A model generated the notes under the pieces. That model was not told the origin of the DNA. It did no database searches and saw nothing but the letters and a program-made list of their open reading frames with translations. From NCBI GenBank assembly GCA_025716815.1, contig JAIXMN010000017.1, positions 744,001-808,000 on the forward strand: 64,000 nt of DNA, read 5' to 3'. Positions 56,401-64,000 of the stretch are shown here, one piece after another (position 1 is the stretch's first letter; every line of letters starts with the position of its first letter). This DNA comes from Dichotomocladium elegans (taxonomy: Eukaryota; Mucoromycota; Mucoromycetes; Mucorales; Lichtheimiaceae). The translations under genes were made by a program, and so were the position numbers.

Positions 56401-58105
56401 TTCAGCAAAGGTTTACTTGCAATCGAGGCTATCATGGCTGGGCTCTCATGGTCTCTTTTGGAATTTGAAGGTTTTGTTCTTCCCGAGGAACCCAGCCTCA
56501 CCCTCGACCTCCAAGGTCCTGCCAAGCCTTACATTATTCTCGAACAACGCCACATAATTGCCACATTGCAGTCCCAACCAGCCCATGAATTCACATTTAA
56601 TAGTGATCAGCAAGCAGCCTTCGACGCAATTTACCACTCATTAGAGGAACAAGCAAACTCGACAAAGTTGTACTTTATCGACGGCCCAGGTGGCACTGGC
56701 AAAACATATCTGTTTAATGCACTGCTGGAGCATGTACGTCGTAGTGGTGATATCGCCCTTGCTGTTGCAACAAGTGGAATGGCAGCTTTGCTTCTTGACG
56801 GTGGACGCACAGCACATTCCACGTTCAAAATTCCGCTTGATGTTTACAGCAACACTACTTGCTCCTTTACTCCTCGATCTCACACTGGACGTCTGCTCAA
56901 ACTGACTTCTCTCATAATATGGGATGAGGCATCGATGATAAGCCGTGACATTGTTGACTGTGTGAATCGTAGCATGCAAGATCCGATGAAATCCACAAAC
57001 CCATCGCTTGAACATGCTCCTTTTGGTGGTAAACTGGTTGTTTTTGGTGTTGATTTCTGGCAGGTATGATTATCATAGTCAGTATGCTGTGCTATAACTA
57101 CTTTTATTGATATATTCCTGTATTTTGTAGGTGCTGCCTGTTATTCCAAACGCATTGCGAGCACAAATTGTCTCACAGAGTTTCACGCGTTGTTCAAATG
57201 TTTGGCCTCATGTGCAGGTCCATCGTTTGCAGACAAATATGCGTGTTCAGCAGGCTGCAAACACCCACGACGCTTTGACATTGTAAGAGTTTTCCAATTA
57301 CCTGCTACGCATAGGCTCTGGACAGGAACCTATTGCTGAAGGTACTGAGGATAAAATTCGTATGCCAGATGGAATGGGTTTGCCAGGATTCAATTTTCTG
57401 GCCTTGATCGACATCATCTTTGGTGATATGAACAATAGCTCAATGCTCACGAGAGAATTCCTCACGTCCCGCGCTATTTTAACGCCAAAAAACAAGGACG
57501 TCACTGTGCTCAACGACTCTGTCCTGGAGAGATTTCCTGGAGATGCTCAAGAATTTCTGAGCGCGGACTCCATGGATGATCCTGAAGACCAAATCACATA
57601 CCCGCCCGAGTTTCTCAACTCGCTCAGCCCATCTGGTCTTCCACTGCACTCTCTTAAACTAAAACGAGGATGCCCACTCATACTCCTCAGTAATCTTAAC
57701 ACTGCCCAAGGCCTCTGTAATGGCACTCGACTGATATGTCGCATTTCAGCGTTTTGTCATCGAAACAGAAATCGCAACTGGAACACACATCGGCGAAATA
57801 GCACTAATCCCACGCCTTACATTGACTCCCACAAATAACCAATGCCCGTACAATTCAAAAGAACAGAATTTCCTGTACATATGGCCTTCACGATGACAAT
57901 TAACAAAGCCCAAGGACAAACGTTTGATAAAGTGGGTCTATACCTACCTGATCCAGTATTTACCCATGGTCTTCTATATGTGGCTATGTCTCGAGTTCGC
58001 ACTCCGTCATCAATATCAATTACGATGGATCGAGAAAATTCAACGCTTCCAGAAAGACCAGGGCTTTACACTAGAAATGTTGTATACAACGAAGTGCTTA
58101 TTTAA
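53461..58105 (+). pseudogene. Helitron Rep/helicase gene, with several lesions
   Basis: Exon-like blocks in order: two Cys/His zinc knuckles (CPTCGLSGHQHTSHRDC, CASCNQLGHSRRSHRNC); a Helitron-like N domain from 53837; Rep with FVTFTCNPRWPEI, the HUH motif GLPHAHILL and the tyrosine region YVYKYVYKGHD; and a Pif1 helicase with DGPGGTGKTYLF and IIWDEASMI. Lesions seen: TGA at 54152-54154; a frame break near 54540; GVDFW where GGDFR is usual at 57050; a TAA after DALTL near 57285; and a frameshift near 57750 before the last block (TINKAQGQTFDKVG, YVAMSRVRTPSS). A GT-AG intron at 57064-57130 joins to VLPVIPNALRA. The 54559-57069 block is an intact 836-codon frame. Confidence 0.8.
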
Positions 58106-58261
58106 TTATTTATTATCCTTAACAATAGCTTCTCTACTTATCTTCCTGTACCTATATATATATCACACGTACGCACAGTATTTATATTATCAATATTGCT
58201 GCATACATCTACTTGACGCAACATTTATTACACTGAATTTTTTACTACTCATGTGATGTTT

Positions 58262-58290
58262 GCTGGGGGGTGGGGGGCAAAGCCCCCAGC
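58262..58290 (+). repeat. G-rich hairpin near the Helitron 3' end
   Basis: GCTGGGGG...CCCCCAGC arms around a GGGGGGCAAA loop side. Confidence 0.75.
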
Positions 58291-58294
58291 CGAC

Positions 58295-58324
58295 GCAACA
58301 ATCGAGCAAAGCGAGATGTGTTGC
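58295..58324 (+). repeat. terminal hairpin of the Helitron
   Basis: GCAACA (58295-58300) pairs with TGTTGC (58319-58324). The final CTAG overlaps the last stem base, the normal position for the Helitron termination hairpin. Confidence 0.75.
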
Positions 58325-58540
58325 TAGTTTCATTTATAATAGTCCCTAATTTTTGGGATTTTTAGAGGCTGATAAAAAAAATCAAAAGAGATTTTTTTTA
58401 TTTTCAACAAAGTAGATATGTTCTTTGAGGTGTAAAGAATGAAACTACTTTTCTAGAATTTATTTTAACGAAGTATTGGCAAACTCATCAGGGTTCAAAG
58501 TCTTGCAGATTAGGCCTGGAGTCAGGAAATTGAAACAGTT

Positions 58541-58906
58541 ACAGGATTTTCAAGAAGAACTTTGCCACAAATTTTAGTTGTTCATATAGATGGTCTAGGT
58601 TTTTCGTTTTTTTTGCTTAAAAATCGAATACAAATTTTAGTATTTCGTTTCTCTTCTTCCTTCGAAATTAGAATGAAACATAAATGGTTGGCCTCCCAAA
58701 ACTGTTCTGGTGTAAAAAGAGGAGAAGGAAGACTCATCTATAGCCTTGATTGAAATGTTCTTGCTGCTATTGCCTGTAAATTTGACAAAAGGGTAGCAAC
58801 GAAATGCTAAAATTTGTATTCGAATTTGAAGCAAAAAAAACGAAAAACCTAGACGGTCTATATGAACAACTAAGATTTATGGCAAAGTTCTTCTTGAAAA
58901 TCCTGT
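58541..58906. repeat. inverted repeat, 109-bp arms, 148-bp spacer
   Basis: The left arm 58541-58649 (ACAGGATTTTCAAG...ATTTCGTT) is the reverse complement of the right arm 58798-58906 with about seven mismatches. The arms are equal in length with no internal gap. The right arm runs directly into the start of the IS630-like transposase frame at about 58920. Transcription through it would give a long, stable hairpin RNA. Confidence 0.88.
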
Positions 58907-59609
58907 ATCTTATCTGTCGTCTTGAAGGAAAGAATCCTGTCATTGCTTCTCAACATGCTGCCAACAATATTTGGCTTACGCCATCGCAACACTACTGCCC
59001 AAAGGTTATTCGTCAGTGGGCAAAAGAATTCCTTGATTTTGGCTACGTTTCTGCCCATCATCAAGGCGCACATGCAAAAAGACTCTCAGCCTTGTCTGAT
59101 GAGCTATTTGCTGACACCATCTGCACATGGATTCGTGACCAGAAACCTGAGACTCGAAGCATCATCAACATCTTAAAGTTCATTAATGAAACCGCAATCC
59201 CAGAGTCGCTTGGTACACCAGGCAATGTGAGGCAGACTACCCTCTGGCGCTATATGAATGAGTGGGGCTTCCGCCATAGTCCCCATGTGAAAGATGTTTA
59301 CTATGATGACCACGAGCGTGAAGATGTCGTTGCATATCGTCAGCAGTGGGCGCGGCGGATGGTGGCCTAGTGTAATGGTTTGGGAGCTGGATTGAGACAG
59401 GACAAGAATGGTGTTAGGTGCTTTCCAACAAGACAAGACAAGCCAGGACAAGACCAATAGGACAGGACAGGACAGGACAGGACAGGACCGAAGCACAGAG
59501 GCCAAGAGAAGAGTTGAACCAGAAGGAATCGTATGGAAACGAAGAAACAAAGAAACAAGATAACTGATTGCCCTTTACTAATGATAATGCTATGGCTATA
59601 TACAGTATA

Positions 59610-61233
59610 CAGTGGGCGTCAAAAGTGGCCAAGTGTTTTTCAATTTTGACTTTCATCTGTTAATTTTCCATGGAACTGTGATGTGGAGACATATGGATAC
59701 ATTGCTACAGTACATCGGCATACTTTCTACATAAATGTATGCTGTGAATAATGTGACGCTTTTTATGGAAGGAGATAAAGACATTCAAAGCCAGGTGGTA
59801 CATTTGGCCACTTTTGATGCGCTACTCAGTTTATTGCCTAGCTGCTATTTATTGAACAACTAGTATTTTGTCCAATACCCTTTTGCCTTTATAACATCTT
59901 GGCAGCGTTGAGGCATGGTTGCTATAACTGTTTGACATTCTTCCTTGGAGATTTTATACCATGTCCTATGAGTATGCTCCCAGTGCTCAATCATGCCTGA
60001 TGGTGGGGTGTCATAATCCCTGTAGAGCCTGCGTTTCAAAGTGGACCACATGTTCTCGATCGGATTAAGGTCAGGGGATTGTGCTGGCCAGTCCATGACA
60101 TCGAAATCCTGGTTTGCAAGCCATTCCTTGACAACCTTGGCTGAGTGTTTCGGATCATTATCATGCTGGAAGATCATTCTTAAGGGATCTAACCCATATT
60201 CCTCCACTGTTTTCTTGAGATCGTCCTTCAAAATGGCTAGATAGAGGTCCTTGTCAAGAACATCATCAATTTTGACGATGTAACCAGGACCCTCCCAGGT
60301 AATGCAACTCCAAAGTTTTATGTTGCCACCACCATGCTTGACTGTTTGCTGAATATGGTGTGGGAGAAGGCGTTCATGGTCGCGTTTCCATGCGTAGTAC
60401 TTGCCATCAGAGCCAAAGCGGTCTATCTTTGTTTCATCAGACCAAATCACCCTAGCCCAGTCGTCAGTTGTCCAGTGAACATGGGCGGTTGCCCACTTCA
60501 ATCGCGCTTTTGCATTCTTCTTGCTGAGAAATGGCTTCTTAGGACGGACGAACGATCCTAATCCTCTCTTGTGAAGGACGCGACGCACCGTAGAAGAGCT
60601 TGCAGTAATTCCTAGATCGGTTTTCAAGGCTGTCTGTACCTGTACTGCGTTTTCTTTACCACCAGTAGTAATTGCACGCACACAAAACGCTTCATCACGC
60701 GCAGATAACTTGGGCGGACGGCCGGTCTTTACTTTATTCCCACTGGGATGAGTCATTTTCGCAACTCTACCAACAGTACCCCTGCTAAATCCAGTATATC
60801 GGGCAACTTCACGCTGGGAATGGCCATCAGAAAGATGTTTCTTGATGATATCTTCGCTGGCTTTCGAGATTGGCTTCATGGGGAGAGTGTTAAGGGGATT
60901 CTTTTGGAAATAGTCCTTTGAAGATACTTGTATACAGTTCCCTAGGCTTTAGGTCTCAAATATATTGGTACAGAGCCTTTCTGGACAAGTTGTGGGTGCT
61001 TTCTGAAAACAATATATTTGCACTTCAAAAGTGGCCAAATGTACCATGTGTCTTTAAACAGCAATAACACATACAAAAAACAGTAACGCGGTGACCGCAA
61101 ACAGGTCAGCTTCTAACAGACCGTTTCAGCTATGCTATGAATGTTTTCACATATCTATCACATGTCTAGCAGTTGCGAAAATGCATATTACGTCTATATG
61201 TGTAAAACACTTGGCCACTTTTGATGCCCACTG
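59610..61233 (-). mobile_element. Tc1-type DNA transposon, complete, with IR/DR ends
   Basis: Terminal inverted repeats CAGTGGGC(G/A)TCAAAAGT... (30 bp, one mismatch), with TA on both sides (59608-59609, 61234-61235). A second inverted pair (GGTACATTTGGCCACTTTTG at 59797-59816, its complement at 61026-61045) lies the same distance (188-207 bp) inside each end. One intact transposase gene lies on the minus strand. 1624 bp long. Confidence 0.95.
59860..60879 (-). CDS. Tc1 family transposase, DD34E, intact
   Basis: 339-aa cut-and-paste transposase. The N-terminal paired-type double helix-turn-helix (SDGHSQREVARYTGFSRG; LGITASSSTVRRVLH) binds the inverted repeats. The GRPPKLSARD AT-hook-like linker follows. 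Catalytic residues: D in VIWSDETKID, D in FQHDNDPKH and E in QSPDLNPIENMW, with 34 residues between the last two. No stops or frameshifts. The start at 60879 fits the usual family length (about 340 aa). With complete ends, this copy could be active or recently so. Confidence 0.95.
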   Translation of the reverse strand: MKPISKASEDIIKKHLSDGHSQREVARYTGFSRGTVGRVAKMTHPSGNKVKTGRPPKLSARDEAFCVRAITTGGKENAVQVQTALKTDLGITASSSTVRRVLHKRGLGSFVRPKKPFLSKKNAKARLKWATAHVHWTTDDWARVIWSDETKIDRFGSDGKYYAWKRDHERLLPHHIQQTVKHGGGNIKLWSCITWEGPGYIVKIDDVLDKDLYLAILKDDLKKTVEEYGLDPLRMIFQHDNDPKHSAKVVKEWLANQDFDVMDWPAQSPDLNPIENMWSTLKRRLYRDYDTPPSGMIEHWEHTHRTWYKISKEECQTVIATMPQRCQDVIKAKGYWTKY

Positions 61234-61678
61234 TATATAATACGTGTGTATAAGATTATGGTGAGAAAAGTACTGATAACAACAATTACGAAAAAAGGGG
61301 ATTTGTATGGCTAGCTATGGACTTCGCTGACGATCGATATAGGAGATGTTGAGTTTGGTCGTTACACCTACTGAGCAATGATGGAGAGCTTTTCCAGGGA
61401 GTTTATGGACAATGTCACCAAACCTACACTATGAGATAAAGAGAAGATGCTAGTAATGGTTACCCATGACGAGTCCACATTTTATGCGAATGACGGTAAA
61501 CAAGTTCTTTGGCTAGCAGCGGGTGAGACAGTACTACGAAACAAATCCCCCGGAATGTCTATCATGGTTAGTGAGTTTCAGTGCGCATGCCATGGAACCA
61601 TGTGGGATGGAGATAATACAGGAATTTTCACAAGAAGTTTGCATGTTCGAAACATTTTTCGGACATGGGGATAGTTAT

Positions 61679-62871
61679 CCGCAATGAAGGAAATGAAAAC
61701 CGAATATGGTGTTCAAGTTGTTCAGAAAGCTCGACGTTATTTTTCAGGTTTCGGCTCAAGAATTATCCAGACTCGAGAACCGAATTTTTCGGAAATCCTC
61801 ACAGCTTTTTTCGTAGCAGAGAAACTTAATTTTTCGGATGGCAGTTACGATTCCTTTCGACGCTGACGGTTGGATTCATTCGTTACTGGACACATGTTTA
61901 AATCGAAGACCAGCACCGGGTTATCCGTAAACCGTCCCTCGATTAATCGTAGTCGTCTACTGAGCGCATTCGGAATAAATCATTAAATAAATCGTGATTG
62001 TTTACACTGTTCGTAGTCGTGCAGAGTTATTCGGAAAGGACATAGACTTTATTCGGGAAGGAAGTAAACTCGCTACATTCTGATAATGTACTCGCATGAG
62101 CACAGATGTCTTTAGCTGTTTTACTTGTGGTTGGGCAGGTTTAATTAATGCGTCGATTTAGGCAGGAGGAATTGAACTAGGAACAAAAAAGCGAACGACC
62201 ACAACACAGGAAAAATTTTTACCGCGGCCGCCGAAAGGAGAACACCGGTTTCCCCTCTGTTCATCACCGTCCTAAACGTTTTTACTCCCACATCTACTCG
62301 AGTTCTCGGTTAACACAGTACTGCTATGATTAAGTGATAAATGCCGATACGCTTTTGCACAACAAATTGCTTTCATTGCGATACAATTTACAAGGACTTA
62401 AAGTTATGATTGCACAGCAAAGTCTTCGGTTGGCGTTCTTCTAAACACGTTGTCCTGGTGTGCCATCTTAACACGTCAGCATGCCTGTCAAAGGCTTTGA
62501 ATCAGAGAGCACAGCTTCAGAGGATCAGCTATGTAAATTGGAGTTACCAATCATAATGACGGAGGTTATAGATGTGTGTTTCTGCTGCACCGGTATTACG
62601 AACCATGTGAAAATGGCGTATGCGCATCTTCCAGTACTCCCAAAGTGCTAGCCACTACCTTCCATCGCGGAACATGACAAGATGATCGTTTTTATATACG
62701 AGTTATATGAAGTGTGATAATGGGTCAGTGCAAGAAAAAGGATGGACGGTGCTTATATTGGGTACGTGAATTCGCGATCGTAAGAATGGACATACGTCTT
62801 TGTATACCGAAGTCGACAGGACATACAGACGCGCAGAAGATGAGTATTTAATGTATGGAGCAAATGTTTTA
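61679..62871. other. intergenic, no gene accepted
   Basis: Contains short frames (61684-61866) with no family recognised, and several TTCGG(A/G)A motifs scattered at 61650-62060. It lies between the transposase relic and the 3' end of the minus-strand gene at 62872. Confidence 0.4.
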
Positions 62872-64000
62872 TTATTCTGAAGTGGAAGGGAATGCCCGGA
62901 AGATATATTCTTCGCACTTTGAGGGCGTCATTGATTCAAAGACGGTATCAAAGCGATCTCCCACCGTCTTCGTTCCTGCTGGTGTCAGCTGTCGATTGAT
63001 GCAAAATAGTAAGTCGCGTACCAGGTACTCGGCAGCGTTCCAAGACAACTCCTGTTGCGGAAAAATGAAAGGAGTGTGCCCCATTTCCCTCGCTTTTTGG
63101 AAAACCGGCGCGGCCACTTCAGCCGGAAGGGGATCAAATCCGAGAAACAGATCTCTCTTCTCTTCAGCGTGTAAAATCGCCACAACGTCAGAAACAAATT
63201 GGACAAATTCATCTTTGGTAACGCGTCCTTCGAACGATTTTGCCGCAGTGGTGATTATACCAGTATTGTCGAAAGCAATGAGAAGACACAAGTGCGGCTT
63301 CTTATCCTTTACGTTGCTTGTCTGGGATGATGTTTCAGTAGATCGCGCCGGGTACGTACGCCGTCCGTTCACAAGGAATGACACCTCAATAACGAATACA
63401 ACATTTTTGTCAGCGTCAAATTCAGGGCAAGCTAACAATCGGTTGAAGCGGCTTCCGTGCTCTTCTGCCTCTTCGTTCGACAGCTCCACATTAAAGCTTT
63501 TTAATTGCTGAAAAGTGATTCTTGCATTTTTTTGGAGCCATCTCTGCAGTGATACGCGGGAAGGCAGCCCTTCGATGTCTTGATCTGTGCAATGCGAGAG
63601 CACATCCTCGACTGAGCAAACCGGATGGGTGTCCACATATTCCAGAATCGATCTAACCAATTCCTTGCTGAATGACGCTTGGGGTTTCCGACCTCGCTTC
63701 TTGGGCGATTCTTGGTCTGATTGGTAACGAGCAAGGTGGTCTGCGAACGTCGATACCGGCATATTCACGGATTTGGCGGCTTCAGCCATCGGAATGCTGC
63801 ACATGACATACTTCTCCATTGCAGCCTTGACCAATTCTGCATTGTGCCGCTTGTACCCGGTCTTGCTGCCTCGTTTGTACACCTTGTTCGTTTTCGGTGC
63901 AGCCAAGCTTTTGCCGCTTGACACTTTCTTGCTGCGAACTCTACGAACAGAAGCAGTTACATCACCGACGCCAGAGAGTGGAACAGTGCCTGACGACGTA
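62872..64000 (-). CDS. transposase-derived protein (IS630/mariner-like), candidate domesticated gene, 5' end outside window
   Basis: Open frame of at least 376 codons, still open at base 64000 and ending at a stop at 62872. It starts with a basic region (YKRGSKTGYKRHNAELVK), a psq-type helix-turn-helix (PMAEAAKSVNMPVSTFADHL) and a second helical DNA-binding block (RSILEYVDTHPVCSVEDV). A DDE-like core follows, with VVFVIEVSFL where active relatives have an IDE-type first catalytic Asp, DLFLGFDPLPAE at the second Asp, and QELSWNAAEYLVRDL at the glutamate block. So D-D-E appears as I-D-E. No stops or frameshifts are seen, unlike the three decayed relatives in the window. No flanking inverted repeats were seen at its 3' side. 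Confidence 0.65.
   Translation of the reverse strand, partial: TSSGTVPLSGVGDVTASVRRVRSKKVSSGKSLAAPKTNKVYKRGSKTGYKRHNAELVKAAMEKYVMCSIPMAEAAKSVNMPVSTFADHLARYQSDQESPKKRGRKPQASFSKELVRSILEYVDTHPVCSVEDVLSHCTDQDIEGLPSRVSLQRWLQKNARITFQQLKSFNVELSNEEAEEHGSRFNRLLACPEFDADKNVVFVIEVSFLVNGRRTYPARSTETSSQTSNVKDKKPHLCLLIAFDNTGIITTAAKSFEGRVTKDEFVQFVSDVVAILHAEEKRDLFLGFDPLPAEVAAPVFQKAREMGHTPFIFPQQELSWNAAEYLVRDLLFCINRQLTPAGTKTVGDRFDTVFESMTPSKCEEYIFRAFPSTSE

Larger units (their letters stand above)
53298..58327 (+). mobile_element. Helitron, nearly full length
   Basis: The 5' end TCTATTATATTAAAAAG follows an A at 53297. The 3' end is CTAG at 58324-58327 followed by T, so the insertion is between A and T. Two hairpins precede the 3' end. 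It encodes zinc-knuckle, Rep and helicase regions. About 5.0 kb. Coding lesions suggest it no longer moves autonomously. Confidence 0.85.
59371..61366 (+). mobile_element. solo LTR-like insert (about 370 bp net) split by a Tc1 element
   Basis: Begins TGTAATGGTTTGGG and ends GGTCGTTACA. Flanked by CCTAG (59366-59370) and CCTAC (61367-61371), a 5-bp duplication with one mismatch. It carries a GGACA(GGACA) run near 59462-59486 and shares blocks with the repeat at 4410-4995. The Tc1 element occupies 59610-61233 within it. Confidence 0.65.
58920..61678 (+). pseudogene. IS630-like transposase, split by a nested LTR-like insert and Tc1 element
   Basis: The first part is 58920-59365: NNIWLTPSQHYCPKVIRQWA, then LWRYMNEWGFRHSPHVKDVY and HEREDVVAYRQQWARRM. 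The second part starts at 61372: MMESFSREFMDNVTKP, VMVTHDESTFYANDGKQVLW and SIMVSEFQCACHGTMW. Together they are the N-terminal and first catalytic-Asp regions of a fungal DDE transposase. The text after CHGTMW diverges, and the rest of the DDE core is not seen. Removing 59371-61366 and one duplication joins RRMVAY to a TGA and then MMESFS, so the gene was already damaged or that codon decayed. Confidence 0.7.

Noticed and set aside
61684..61866. 60-aa frame after the split transposase
   Set aside because: No match to the expected transposase C-terminus and no other recognisable motif.
1..64000. CRISPR arrays, bacterial operons or prophage genes
   Set aside because: No direct-repeat/spacer pattern was seen, and the intron-rich genes are eukaryotic.

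Overview
The window looks like nuclear DNA of an early-diverging fungus, most likely Mucoromycota. It carries a fungal housekeeping gene set (Mph1/FANCM, Set2 with a WW domain, a Scw1/Whi3-type RNA-binding protein, an importin-13/Kap122-type karyopherin, a Nup159/Nup214-type nucleoporin, TRAPPC12, Sec22, Naa10). The genes are cut by many short GT-AG introns, mostly about 45-90 nt, and the mobile-element load (Ty3-type retrotransposons, Helitrons, Tc1 and IS630-like transposases, a probable Fanzor relic) is typical of that group. Species assignment is inference; no rRNA or barcode locus is present.

Layout. Bases 1-34640 form a gene-dense arm, nearly all on the minus strand. In order: the N-terminal part of an Mph1/FANCM helicase, a hotdog-fold thioesterase, an RRM protein (+), TRAPPC12, an importin-13-like receptor in 20 exons, Set2 in 9 exons, Naa10 (+), an EF-hand light-chain-like protein, an HSL-type esterase, Sec22, a PTAR1-like protein and a 10-exon FG nucleoporin. 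Exon chains were built by hand; reading phase closes at every junction proposed. Transposon relics sit only between these genes.

Bases 35065-58327 are a nest of mobile elements. A 5'-truncated Helitron (minus) is followed by a retroelement gag relic (A), which holds a solo LTR. Next comes one LTR of a minus-strand Ty3-type element (E). That LTR is split by Ty3-type element B, with TSD GGATC. B's reverse transcriptase is split twice: by a solo LTR (TSD ACTAA) and by a complete chromodomain retrotransposon C (TSD TACGG). C has almost identical 371-bp LTRs and one 1613-codon polyprotein. Past B lie the rest of E (with another solo LTR, TSD TCATC), a chromovirus fragment F in the opposite orientation, and a second, nearly full-length Helitron (+) with readable 5' TC and 3' CTAG ends.

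Bases 58328-64000 hold a 109-bp-arm inverted repeat, then an IS630-like transposase gene disrupted by an LTR-like insert. That insert is itself split by a Tc1 element with an intact DD34E transposase. The window ends in a long open reading frame derived from an IS630-type transposase whose first catalytic Asp appears to be lost, a candidate domesticated gene.

The host genes are not one pathway. They cover chromatin (Set2), DNA repair (Mph1), nuclear transport (importin, nucleoporin), vesicle traffic (TRAPPC12, Sec22), protein modification (Naa10, PTAR1-like) and lipid/ester hydrolysis (thioesterase, esterase).
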